Assembly (NCBI GenBank): GCA_036507005.1
Contig: DASXQT010000021.1
Location: forward strand, 1-64,000
Source: WS-2 sp036507005
GTDB taxonomy: Bacteria; Eisenbacteria; RBG-16-71-46
Reading direction: 5' to 3'
Length of the DNA stretch: 64,000 nt
The notes under the pieces are model-generated. The model did no database searches and was not told the DNA's origin. It saw only the letters and a list, made by a program, of their open reading frames with translations. Every line of letters begins with the position of its first letter. Within the stretch, counting starts at the first letter, position 1. Positions 8,849-17,100 of the stretch are shown piece by piece. A program made the translations under genes and the position numbers.

Positions 8849-9577
8849 GTGACCCGAGCCCGCTCCTCCGGCGCCGGAGGGACCCTGTACCTGGTCGCCA
8901 CGCCCATCGGAAACCTCGAGGACATCACGCGGCGTGCGTTGCGGATCCTCGCCGAGGTGGATCGCGTGGCGGCGGAGGACACGCGCCGCACCCGCCGGCT
9001 GCTCGAGCACTTCGGGATCTCCGCCGCGGTCGAGAGCCTGTTCGAGCACAACGAGCGGGCGCGCGTGCCGGGCCTGATCCAGCGGCTCGAGGCTGGCGAG
9101 AGCGTGGCGCTCGTGACCGACGCGGGCTCGCCGGCGGTCGCGGATCCGGGGTATCCACTGGTGCGGGCCGCGGTGGCGGCCGGGATCCGGGTGGAGAGCG
9201 TGCCGGGCCCGAGTGCCGCGATCGCGGCGCTCCAGGTGAGCGGGCTGCCGACCGACGCCTTCACGTTTGCCGGGTTCCTGCCCGTCCGGCCGGGCGCGCG
9301 CCGCCGCAGGCTCGAGGAGCTGAGCGGGAGGCGGGAGACGATCGTGGCGTTCGAGTCGCCGCACCGCATCGAGGCGTGCCTCGAGGACGTCGAGGCGCTG
9401 TGGGGCGAGCGGCCGATCGCGCTGGCGCGCGAGCTGACCAAGACGTTCGAGGAGGTGCTGCGTGGGAGCGCGCGCGAGGTTCGCGATGCCCTCACCGCCG
9501 AGAAGCGGCGCGGGGAGATGGTGCTGGTCCTGAGCGGACGGACGAGAAAGGGCGAGAGCCCGCAGGAGGAGACTTGA
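8849..9577 (+). CDS. rsmI: 16S rRNA (cytidine-2'-O-)-methyltransferase RsmI
   Basis: RsmI methylates the 2'-OH of C1402 of 16S rRNA using SAM. Key segments: GTLYLVATPIGNLEDITRRAL at the N-terminus, AAEDTRRTRRLLEHFGI, ALVTDAGSPAVADPGYPLV, VPGPSAAIAALQVSGLPTD and ALARELTKTFEE. The start is uncertain. A GTG at 8849 leaves 12 residues before the conserved core, as in known RsmI proteins, but ATG codons at 8762 and 8789 are in frame. The TGA overlaps the TTG start of the next gene, so they are probably translationally coupled. Confidence 0.9.
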   Translation: MTRARSSGAGGTLYLVATPIGNLEDITRRALRILAEVDRVAAEDTRRTRRLLEHFGISAAVESLFEHNERARVPGLIQRLEAGESVALVTDAGSPAVADPGYPLVRAAVAAGIRVESVPGPSAAIAALQVSGLPTDAFTFAGFLPVRPGARRRRLEELSGRRETIVAFESPHRIEACLEDVEALWGERPIALARELTKTFEEVLRGSAREVRDALTAEKRRGEMVLVLSGRTRKGESPQEET

Positions 9578-10311
9578 CCGCCACCCCGGCGGCCGCCGCG
9601 GAACGGCAGAAGGGCGGAGCGCTCGCGCAGATCAAGGAGCGCGCGAAGCACCTCGCGCACGGCGCGGTCGCCCCGATCGTGGGCGCGCTCGCCGCACTCG
9701 GGGTCAGGCCCGATCACCTCACCTGGCTCGGGCTCGCGCTCGGGATCGCCGCGGGCTTCGCCTTCTTCGACGGCCACTCGCGGGTCGGCGCCGCGCTGCT
9801 CGCGGCCGGCGGCCTGTGCGACCTGCTCGACGGCGAGCTGGCGCGCCGGCGCGGCGCCGAGTCGCCGTTCGGCGCGTTCCTCGACTCGACCCTCGACCGC
9901 CTCTCGGAGGCCGCGGCGCTCGCGGGGCTCGCGGGCTTCGGGCTGCGCAACCTCGCGACCCTGGTGGCCGAGCCGGGCCGCGCGGTGCGCGAGCGCGAGA
10001 TCGGGCTCTACCCCGAGGCGTGGATGGCGCTGGTGCTGTTCGCGGTGCTGGCGCTGGTCGGTTCGTTCATGGTCTCGTACACGCGGGCGCGGGCCGAGGG
10101 GCTGGGGCTCGACTGCCGGGTGGGATGGTTCGAGCGGCCCGAGCGGCTGGTGCTGCTGATCGCCGCGGGGGCGCTCCAGGTGTTCTGGGCCATGCCGGTC
10201 GCCCTGCTGCTGCTCGCCGTGCTCTCGTTCACCACCGCCGCGCAGCGCGTGGCGCACGTCTGGAGACGCACCCGCGGGCACCACGTGGAGCGTGGTCCGG
10301 GTCGCGACTGA
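9574..10311 (+). CDS. CDP-alcohol phosphatidyltransferase (probable phosphatidylinositol-phosphate synthase)
   Basis: An integral membrane enzyme that transfers a phosphatidyl group from CDP-diacylglycerol to an alcohol. The 245-residue product has the complete family motif D-x2-DG-x2-AR-x8-G-x3-D-x3-D (from CDLLDGELARR to FLDSTLDR, about residues 82-109) and several hydrophobic helices. TTG at 9574 is the start: AGGAGGAG lies just before it and TTGA overlaps the rsmI stop. The next gene is myo-inositol-1-phosphate synthase, so the likely acceptor is inositol-1-phosphate, as in actinobacterial and archaeal lipid synthesis. The substrate is inferred from context only. Confidence 0.82.
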   Translation: MTATPAAAAERQKGGALAQIKERAKHLAHGAVAPIVGALAALGVRPDHLTWLGLALGIAAGFAFFDGHSRVGAALLAAGGLCDLLDGELARRRGAESPFGAFLDSTLDRLSEAAALAGLAGFGLRNLATLVAEPGRAVREREIGLYPEAWMALVLFAVLALVGSFMVSYTRARAEGLGLDCRVGWFERPERLVLLIAAGALQVFWAMPVALLLLAVLSFTTAAQRVAHVWRRTRGHHVERGPGRD

Positions 10312-10370
10312 GGGATCCCGGGACGGAGCGGCCGGAGCGCCGCCCGGTCCCGCAACGGAGGTTCGATTCG

Positions 10371-11630
10371 ATGGGCAAGGTGAGAGTGGCGATCATCGGC
10401 GTCGGCAACTGCGCCTCGTCGTTCGTGCAGGGGCTCCACTACTACCGGAACGCGCGCGACACCGACCGGGTGCCGGGGCTGATGCACGTCCAGCTCGGCG
10501 GCTATCACGTGCGGGACGTCGAGGTGGTGGCCGCGATCGACATCGACAAGAACAAGGTGGGCAAGGACCTCTCCGAGGCGATCACCACCTGGCCCAACAA
10601 CACCCTGGTGTTCTCCAAGGTGCCGCGGACCGGGGTCCAGGTGCAGCGCGGGATGACCCACGACGGGCTCGGCAAGTACCTGTCGAAGATCATCCAGAAG
10701 GCGCCGGGCTCGACGGTCGACATCGTGAAGCTCCTCAAGGACACCCAGACCGACGTGGTGGTGAACTACCTGCCGGTGGGGTCCGAGGAGGCCACGAAGT
10801 GGTACGTCGAGCAGGTGCTCGAGGCGGGCTGCGCGTTCGTGAACTGCATCCCGGTGTTCATCGCCCGCGAGAAGTACTGGCAGCAGCGCTTCGAGAAGAA
10901 GGGGCTGCCGGTGATCGGCGACGACATCAAGTCGCAGGTCGGCGCCACGATCACCCACCGCGTGCTCGCCAGCCTGTTCGTGGACCGCGGCGTGCGCATC
11001 GACCGCACCTACCAGCTCAACTTCGGGGGCAACACCGACTTCCTGAACATGCTGGAGCGCGAGCGCCTCGAGTCCAAGAAGATCTCCAAGACCTCGGCGG
11101 TCACGAGCATCATCCCGTACGACCTCCCCGAGGAGGACGTGCACGTCGGCCCCAGCGACTACGTGCCGTGGCTCAAGGACCGCAAGTGGTGCCACATCCG
11201 GATGGAGGGCACGACCTTCGGCGACGTGCCGCTCAACCTGGAGATGAAGCTCGAGGTGTGGGACTCGCCCAACTCCGCGGGCGTGGTGATCGACGCGGTG
11301 CGCTGCGCCAAGCTCGGCCTCGACCGCGGGCTCGCCGGGGCGCTCATCGCGCCCTCGGCCTACTTCAAGAAGTCGCCGCCGGTCCAGGTTCCGGACGACC
11401 GGGCGCGCGCCCTGACCGAGGAGTTCATCCGCGATCCGGCCGGAGTCGAGAAGCGGCTGCGCGCCGAGCGCCTGCCGGTCCAGGGGCGGATCGCGAAGAA
11501 GCTCGCGGAGGTGAAGCGGTCCGCGTCCCGGGGCGCGCACGTCAACGGCGGGGCGAGCCCGGACGGGCGTGTGAAGCGGGCGCCGGCCACGCGGCGCTCG
11601 CGGGCGCGGGCGCGGGCGGCGCGCCGCTAG
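10371..11630 (+). CDS. ino1: Myo-inositol-1-phosphate synthase
   Basis: An NAD-dependent enzyme converting glucose-6-phosphate to inositol-1-phosphate. The 419 residues start with the Rossmann motif VRVAIIGVGNCASSFVQGL. Family signatures follow: DTDRVPGLMHVQLGGYHV, VVAAIDIDKNKVGKDL, the catalytic-domain segment GDDIKSQVGATITHRVL, LNFGGNTDFLNML and ERLESKKISKTSAV. The last 45 or so residues form a basic Arg/Ala/Lys tail beyond the usual end. Located 59 bp after the phosphatidyltransferase, suggesting a two-gene inositol phospholipid module. Confidence 0.95.
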   Translation: MGKVRVAIIGVGNCASSFVQGLHYYRNARDTDRVPGLMHVQLGGYHVRDVEVVAAIDIDKNKVGKDLSEAITTWPNNTLVFSKVPRTGVQVQRGMTHDGLGKYLSKIIQKAPGSTVDIVKLLKDTQTDVVVNYLPVGSEEATKWYVEQVLEAGCAFVNCIPVFIAREKYWQQRFEKKGLPVIGDDIKSQVGATITHRVLASLFVDRGVRIDRTYQLNFGGNTDFLNMLERERLESKKISKTSAVTSIIPYDLPEEDVHVGPSDYVPWLKDRKWCHIRMEGTTFGDVPLNLEMKLEVWDSPNSAGVVIDAVRCAKLGLDRGLAGALIAPSAYFKKSPPVQVPDDRARALTEEFIRDPAGVEKRLRAERLPVQGRIAKKLAEVKRSASRGAHVNGGASPDGRVKRAPATRRSRARARAARR

Positions 11631-11647
11631 CCCGGAGAGCCGCGCGC

Positions 11648-12280
11648 GTGTCCGGGTTGTTCGTCACCTTCGAGGGCGGCGAGGGCTCGGGCAAGACCAC
11701 CCAGCTCGAGCGCCTGGCCGCGCGGCTGCGCGCCCGCGCCCTCGATCCGGTCGTGACGCGCGAGCCGGGCGGCACGCCGGTCGCCGAGGGCATCCGGCGG
11801 CTGCTGCTCGATCCCGCGCTCCGGCCCTCGCCGCTGGCCGAGGCGATGCTGATGGACGCGGCCCGCGCCGATCTCGTGGCGACCGTGATCCGCCCCGCGC
11901 TCGCGGCCGGCCGCATCGTGCTCTGCGACCGCTACGACGACTCGACGCTCGCCTACCAGGGCGGCGGCCGCGGGCTCGATCCCGAGCTGCTGCGCGCGCT
12001 CAACCGCGCCGCGACCGGCGGCCTCGTGCCCGCCCTCACGCTGCTCTTCGACCTCGAGCCCGTGGCGGGGCTCGCGCGCCGCGAGCGCGGCGCGGAGGCC
12101 GTCAACCGGCTCGACCGCGAGCCCGAGGCGTTCCATGGCCGGGTGCGCCGGCGCTACCTCGAGCTCGCGGCCGCCGAGCCCGGGCGCTTCGTGGTGCTGG
12201 ACGGATCGCTGCCCCCCGAGCGCCTGGAGGCGCTGGTCTGGTCGGCGCTCGAGCCGCGGCTCATCGCGCACCGCGTCTGA
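11648..12280 (+). CDS. tmk: Thymidylate kinase
   Basis: Phosphorylates dTMP to dTDP. The 210-residue product has the P-loop TFEGGEGSGKTTQ, the TREPGGTPVAEGIR segment, the DRYDDSTLAYQGGGRGL motif, and the LFDLEPVAGLARR and NRLDREPEAFH LID-side segments. The GTG at 11648 gives the standard N-terminus (VSGLFVTFEGGEG) with GGAGAG shortly upstream. It follows ino1 by 17 bp. Confidence 0.93.
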   Translation: MSGLFVTFEGGEGSGKTTQLERLAARLRARALDPVVTREPGGTPVAEGIRRLLLDPALRPSPLAEAMLMDAARADLVATVIRPALAAGRIVLCDRYDDSTLAYQGGGRGLDPELLRALNRAATGGLVPALTLLFDLEPVAGLARRERGAEAVNRLDREPEAFHGRVRRRYLELAAAEPGRFVVLDGSLPPERLEALVWSALEPRLIAHRV

Positions 12281-12285
12281 GCCGA

Positions 12286-12312
12286 TCACAGCGGGGGCGC
12301 CCGCCCCCGTGA
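12286..12312 (+). terminator. GC-rich hairpin after tmk
   Basis: Stem CGGGGGC/GCCCCCG (12292-12298 with 12303-12309), extended by TCAC/GTGA across a small bulge. No T-run follows. A TATATT at 12313-12318 directly after it could be the -10 box of the S41 protease gene, but no TTGAC lies at the right distance. Confidence 0.45.
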
Positions 12313-12412
12313 TATATTGAGGAGCCTTTCTGCGGAAGCACCTCCCGGACGTGCGGGATCCCCTGTGGAGATCGCGCCGCACGGCGTTTCCGGGGCCTCG
12401 AGGGGAGGAGAC

Positions 12413-13999
12413 TTGATTCGCAAGCGCGTCCTGCTCGGCCTGCTCCTCGCCGCCCTCTTCGCCCTTGGCTGGTGGGTGGGGCGCGGGGGAGCCACCGGCG
12501 ACCTCTACGGCAACCTGGACCTGTTCGTGGAGGTGCTCAACAAGGTCGAGCAGAACTACGTCGATCCGGTCGACCCCGGGAAGCTGGTGGACGGCGCCCT
12601 CCGCGGCATGCTGCGCAACCTCGATCCCTACTCGCAGTATCTGGACGCCAAGGGATTCGCGAACCTCAAGAACGCCACCCAGGGCACGTTCGGCGGCATC
12701 GGCGTGGTGGTGAGCGTGCGGGACAACTACCCGACCGTGATCTCCCCGCTCGAGGGCAGCCCGGCGTGGCTCGCGGGCCTGCGCTCGGGTGACCAGATCG
12801 TCAAGATCGACGGTCAGTCGAGCGCCGGCCTCACGATCGACGAGGCCGCCGGCAAGCTGCGCGGTCCCGAGGGCACCCCGGTGACGATCACGGTGCGGCG
12901 CGAGGGCGAATCCGACGAGCACGACGTCACGCTCGAGCGCAAGATCATCGTGACCCACAGCGTGCCCTACGCGTTCGTGGTCGGCAACGGCGTGGGCTAC
13001 GTGCGGCTCTCGGGCTTCTCGGAGAAGTCGGGCGCCGAGGTCCGCGCCGCGCTCGAGAGCCTGCGCCAGGGCGGCGCACGCGGCGTGGTGCTCGACCTGC
13101 GCCAGAACCCGGGCGGGCTGCTCGAGCAGGCGGTGGACGTGGCCCAGCAGTTCCTGCCCAAGGGCACGCTCGTGGTCCAGACCCGCGGCCGTATCCACGG
13201 GCAGGACCAGCGTTACTACGCCACGGAAACGGGCGCGGAGCGACACTGGCCCCTGGTGGTGCTGGCGGACAACGGGAGCGCCTCGGCCGCCGAGATCGTG
13301 GCCGGCGCCCTCCAGGACCTGGACCGGGCGCTGGTGATCGGTCGCACCACGTTCGGCAAGGGCTCGGTGCAGAGCGTCTTCCCGCTGCGCGGGAGCAACG
13401 CCGCCCTGAAGCTCACGACCGCGCGCTACTACACGCCGAGCGGACGATCCATCCACCGCGTGGTCCAGGACACCACGGCGTCGGACGAGGACGACACCGA
13501 GGAGCCGCCCGCGCCGGCGCCGGACTCCACGCCCGCGCCGCGGTTCCGCACCGCAGGCGGGCGCACCGTGTACGGCGGCGGCGGCATCACGCCCGACCTG
13601 GCGGTGCAGGCCGACAGCCTGCCGCCGCTCACGCTCGCGGTGGAGCGCCGCGGGCTCCCGTTCCGGTTCGCGAACCGCTGGGTGAACACCCATCCCGGCG
13701 TCCGCCCCGCGGCCACGCTCCCGGACGGCATGTGGGACGAGTTCACGAGCTTCCTCGGCGCCGAGAAGGTCGAGGTGGACGCGGCACGGCTCGGGGCCGA
13801 GCGACCCCTGCTCCAGCGCGCGCTGCGCCGCGAGCTGGCGCGCCGCGTCTCGGGCGACGCCGCGGCGGCGCGCGTGGCGCTCGAGGGCGACCCGGTGTTC
13901 GCGCGTGCGCTCGAGATCCTGAGCCGCGCCCGGACGCCGGGCGACGTGTTCGCGGCGGCCGGCCCGGAGCCGGCGCGCGCCGGTGCCGCGGCGCGCTGA
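12413..13999 (+). CDS. S41-family C-terminal processing protease (CtpA-like)
   Basis: A periplasmic serine protease of the Ctp/Tsp family with 528 residues. Order: signal anchor (VLLGLLLAALFALGWWVG), N-terminal helical segment with VEQNYVDPVDPGKLVDGAL, PDZ domain (about 95-180, FGGIGVVVSVRDN), and a catalytic domain with the nucleophile serine near residue 291 in NGSASAAE and the general-base lysine about 25 residues later in FGKGSVQ. An acidic/proline linker (DEDDTEEPPAPAPDS) precedes a C-terminal region specific to this group. TTG at 12413 is chosen because of GGGGAGGAG just upstream; the open frame extends further but without homology. Confidence 0.92.
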   Translation: MIRKRVLLGLLLAALFALGWWVGRGGATGDLYGNLDLFVEVLNKVEQNYVDPVDPGKLVDGALRGMLRNLDPYSQYLDAKGFANLKNATQGTFGGIGVVVSVRDNYPTVISPLEGSPAWLAGLRSGDQIVKIDGQSSAGLTIDEAAGKLRGPEGTPVTITVRREGESDEHDVTLERKIIVTHSVPYAFVVGNGVGYVRLSGFSEKSGAEVRAALESLRQGGARGVVLDLRQNPGGLLEQAVDVAQQFLPKGTLVVQTRGRIHGQDQRYYATETGAERHWPLVVLADNGSASAAEIVAGALQDLDRALVIGRTTFGKGSVQSVFPLRGSNAALKLTTARYYTPSGRSIHRVVQDTTASDEDDTEEPPAPAPDSTPAPRFRTAGGRTVYGGGGITPDLAVQADSLPPLTLAVERRGLPFRFANRWVNTHPGVRPAATLPDGMWDEFTSFLGAEKVEVDAARLGAERPLLQRALRRELARRVSGDAAAARVALEGDPVFARALEILSRARTPGDVFAAAGPEPARAGAAAR

Positions 14000-14025
14000 G
14001 CGCCGCGGCGCGCCACGGCCAGGCC

Positions 14026-15081
14026 ATGCGCATCGGGGACGTCGAGATCGACTCGCCGCTCCTGCTCGCCCCGCTCGCCGGAGTGAGCGACTCGCCCTTC
14101 CGCCGGCTGGCGCGCGAGCAGGGGGCCTCCGCGGTCTACACCGAGATGGTGTCCGCCGACGGCCTGACGCGCGGCAACCGCGCCACCTTGGAGTACTGCG
14201 CCTTCGAGCCCTGCGAGCGGCCGATCGGGATCCAGCTCTTCGGCTCCGACCCCGGCGTGATGGCCGAGGCGGCGCGCATCCTGTGCGAGCTGCCGGCGGA
14301 GAGGCGGCCCGACCTGCTCGACATCAACATGGGCTGCCCGGTGCGCAAGGTGGTGAACCGCTGCGCGGGCGCCGCGCTCCTGAACGACGTGCCGCGCATC
14401 GTCGAGATCGTACGGCGCATGCACGCAGCCAGCACGGTGCCGGTGACCGCGAAGATCCGGCTGGGCTGGGACGCGGGCTCGAGCAACGTGGTCGAGGTGG
14501 CGCGCGCCCTCGAGGACGCGGGCGCCGCGGCGGTCGCGATCCACGCCCGCACGCGGGCCGAGAAGTTCGAGGGCCACGCGCACTGGGAGCAGATCGGCGA
14601 GGTGCGCCGGGCGGTCGGCATCCCGGTGATCGGGAACGGCGACGCGCGCACCCCCGAGGACGTCGAGCGCATGCTCGAGACCACGGGCTGCGACGGCGTG
14701 ATGCTGGGACGTGCGGCGTTCGGCGACCCGTGGGTGTTCCGCCGGGCGCGCGCGCACCTCGAGCGCGGCGAGAAGCTCCCGCCTCCGACCGCGGCCGAGC
14801 GCCTCGAGACCGGGATCCGCCACCTGCGCATGATGGTCGAGACGCTGGGGCCTTTGGCCGCGGCGCGCGAGATGCGCAAGCACGTGGCCTGGTACGTGCG
14901 CGGCCTGCCGCAGAGCGCGCGCCTGCGCGAGCAGGTGAACCGCACCGGCAGCGTCGAGGAGATGGCGGAGCGGTTGCGCGCCTACCTCGAGGACCTGGCG
15001 CGCTCCGGGCACGCGGACCTGGCGCCGGCGCAGGGCGAGGCGGACGAGCGGGAGATGGAGGGCCTGGTTGCGGCCGGCTGA
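14026..15081 (+). CDS. dus: tRNA-dihydrouridine synthase
   Basis: An FMN-dependent reductase that forms dihydrouridine in tRNA. The 351-residue product has LLAPLAGVSDSPFRRLAR, the active-site Cys in NMGCPVRKVV, VTAKIRLGWD, AIHARTRAEKFEGHAHW, and the phosphate-binding VIGNGDARTPEDV and GVMLGRAAFGDPWVF. This set fits the DusB-type bacterial group. It starts 26 bp after the protease gene. The stop overlaps the TTG start of larB by 14 bp. Confidence 0.93.
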   Translation: MRIGDVEIDSPLLLAPLAGVSDSPFRRLAREQGASAVYTEMVSADGLTRGNRATLEYCAFEPCERPIGIQLFGSDPGVMAEAARILCELPAERRPDLLDINMGCPVRKVVNRCAGAALLNDVPRIVEIVRRMHAASTVPVTAKIRLGWDAGSSNVVEVARALEDAGAAAVAIHARTRAEKFEGHAHWEQIGEVRRAVGIPVIGNGDARTPEDVERMLETTGCDGVMLGRAAFGDPWVFRRARAHLERGEKLPPPTAAERLETGIRHLRMMVETLGPLAAAREMRKHVAWYVRGLPQSARLREQVNRTGSVEEMAERLRAYLEDLARSGHADLAPAQGEADEREMEGLVAAG

Positions 15082-15904
15082 GCTGCGCGCCCTGCTCGGG
15101 CGCGTGCGGCGGGGGAAGGTGGCGCCGGGGGAGGCCGCGCGTGCGATCGCCGCGGCGCCGATCGAGCGCCTCGGGTTCGCGACGCTCGACCACCAGCGCG
15201 CGCTCCGCATCGGCTTTCCGGAGGTGGTGTTCGGCGCGGGCAAGCGCCCCGCGGACCTGGTCGCGATCGTGCGCCGGCTCCACGCCCGGAGCGGCCTCGT
15301 GCTCGCCACCCGCGTGGACGACGCGGGCCGCGAGGCGCTGGCGGGCGCGTTCCCCGGCGCCGCGATCCACGAGCGCTCGGGCGCCGTGGTGGTGGGGCGC
15401 CGGCGCGCGCGTCCGCGCGGGCGGGTGCTGGTGGTGTGCGCCGGCACCGCGGACCTCCCGGTCGCCGAGGAGGCCGCGGTCACGGCGGAGACCCTGGGGA
15501 GCCGCGTGGAGCTGGTGGCCGACGTCGGCGTGGCCGGGCTCCACCGCCTGCTCGCCCACCGCGCGCAGCTCGCCGGCGCGCGCGTGGTGGTGGTGGTGGC
15601 GGGCCTCGAGGGCGCGCTTCCGAGCGTGGTGGGCGGGCTGGTGGGCCGGCCGGTGATCGCGGTGCCGACCAGCGTCGGCTACGGCGCGCACTTCGGCGGG
15701 CTCGCGCCGCTGCTCGCGATGCTCAACTCGTGCGCCCCGGGGGTGACGGTGGTGAACGTGAACAACGGCTTCGGCGCCGGCTACGCCGCGCACCTCGTAA
15801 ACGCCGGCGGGAGCCCGCGGGCGACCGCTCGGCGCGGCGCGGGCGAGGGAGCGGGACGCCCCGCGCGCGCCAGCGCCCGCCCCCGCCGCGCTCGCCGGGG
15901 CTGA
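15068..15904 (+). CDS. larB: LarB, nickel-pincer cofactor biosynthesis
   Basis: LarB carboxylates and hydrolyses nicotinic acid adenine dinucleotide, the first step to the nickel-pincer nucleotide cofactor of lactate racemase and related enzymes. The 278-residue product shows the LarB N-terminal part (ERLGFATLDHQRALRIGFPE, VVFGAGKRPADL) and the PurE-like C-terminal domain (VVCAGTADLPVAEEA, DVGVAGLHRLL, VAGLEGALPSVVGGL, VPTSVGYGAHFGG, VNVNNGFGAGYAA). TTG at 15068 overlaps the end of dus. A basic Arg/Ala tail follows the core. larC comes 11 bp later. Confidence 0.93.
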   Translation: MRPAELRALLGRVRRGKVAPGEAARAIAAAPIERLGFATLDHQRALRIGFPEVVFGAGKRPADLVAIVRRLHARSGLVLATRVDDAGREALAGAFPGAAIHERSGAVVVGRRRARPRGRVLVVCAGTADLPVAEEAAVTAETLGSRVELVADVGVAGLHRLLAHRAQLAGARVVVVVAGLEGALPSVVGGLVGRPVIAVPTSVGYGAHFGGLAPLLAMLNSCAPGVTVVNVNNGFGAGYAAHLVNAGGSPRATARRGAGEGAGRPARASARPRRARRG

Positions 15905-15915
15905 GGGCGCAAACC

Positions 15916-17100
15916 ATGCGGCTCGCGTACTTCGACTGCTTCTCCGGCATCAGCGGCGACATGTGCCTGGGCGCGCTGGTGGCGGCGGGATGGCCGGCCG
16001 CGGCGCTCGAGTCCCTCCCCGCCCGCCTCGGGCTTCCCGGCGTGCGCGTGACGATTGCTCTCGCGCGTCGCGGGCCGTTTGCCGCCACGCGCGTGGAGGT
16101 CACGGTCGAGCGCGATCCTCCTCACCGCCATCTGCACCACGTGCTCGAGGCCCTCGAGCGCGCCGAGATCGCGCCCGCGGTGCGCGAGCGCGCGGGCGCC
16201 GTGTTCCGCCGGCTGGCCGAGGCCGAGGCGGCGGTGCACGGCTCCACCGTCGAGAAGGTGCACTTCCACGAGGTGGGCTGCGCGGACGCACTGGTGGACG
16301 TGGTGGGCGCGATCGAGGGGCTCGAGGCGCTGGGCGTCGAGCGCGTCTGGTCCTCCCCGCCGCGCCTCGGCGGCGGGATGGTGGCGAGCCAGCACGGGCC
16401 GATCCCGGTGCCCGCTCCCGCGACCGTCGAGCTGCTGCGCGGCGCGCCGGTCGAGCTCGGCCCGCTCGCGCTCGAGCTCACCACCCCGACCGGCGCGGCG
16501 CTGCTCGCCACGCTGGTTGCCGACTGGGGCGACCCGCCGCCGTTCCGTCTCGAGCGCTCGGGCACGGGCGCGGGGTCGCGCGATCCGAAGGAGCGGCCCA
16601 ACGTGCTGCGCGTCCTGATCGGCAGCGCCGAGGGAAGCGCGATCGCGCGGCGCCGGGTCGCGGTGCTCGAGACCGCCCTCGATGACGAGAACCCGCAGGT
16701 GATCGCGGACCTCCTGCCGCGGCTGCTGGCCGAGGGCGCGCTCGACGCGATGGTGGTGCCGAGCCTGATGAAGAAGGGGCGGCCGGGATCGTGGCTCATG
16801 GTGATCGCGCCTCCCGAGCAAGCCGACGCCGTGGCGGCGAGGCTGCTCACCGAGACCTCCTCGCTCGGGGTGCGCGTGCGGTTCGACGAGCGCTACGAGC
16901 TCGAGCGCCGCATCGAGAGCGTTCCGACCGCGTTCGGCGCCATCGACGTCAAGGTCGCCTCGCTCCCCGGCGGTGGGGAGCGCGCAGTGCCCGAGTTCGA
17001 GTCGGTGCGCGCCGCCGCGGAGCGCGCCGCCCGGCCGCTGCGCGAGGTGGCGGAGGCGGCGCTCGCCGCGTGGCGCGAGCGGGACCGGGGCGGCGGATGA
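15916..17100 (+). CDS. larC: LarC, nickel-pincer cofactor nickel insertion
   Basis: LarC is the CTP-dependent cyclometallase that inserts nickel into the pincer nucleotide. The 394 residues begin with the signature YFDCFSGISGDMCLGALV and contain HFHEVGCADALVDVVG, PVPAPATVELLRG and ELTTPTGAALLATL. The C-terminal half has ETALDDENPQVI and KKGRPGSWLMVI. In Lactobacillus larC is split and joined by a ribosomal frameshift; here it is one continuous frame. Its stop overlaps the ATG of the ABC ATPase (ATGA). larE is not in the window. Confidence 0.94.
   Translation: MRLAYFDCFSGISGDMCLGALVAAGWPAAALESLPARLGLPGVRVTIALARRGPFAATRVEVTVERDPPHRHLHHVLEALERAEIAPAVRERAGAVFRRLAEAEAAVHGSTVEKVHFHEVGCADALVDVVGAIEGLEALGVERVWSSPPRLGGGMVASQHGPIPVPAPATVELLRGAPVELGPLALELTTPTGAALLATLVADWGDPPPFRLERSGTGAGSRDPKERPNVLRVLIGSAEGSAIARRRVAVLETALDDENPQVIADLLPRLLAEGALDAMVVPSLMKKGRPGSWLMVIAPPEQADAVAARLLTETSSLGVRVRFDERYELERRIESVPTAFGAIDVKVASLPGGGERAVPEFESVRAAAERAARPLREVAEAALAAWRERDRGGG

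Noticed and set aside
15916..17100. Programmed frameshift in larC
   Set aside because: The gene is one uninterrupted frame through both halves, unlike the Lactobacillus gene.
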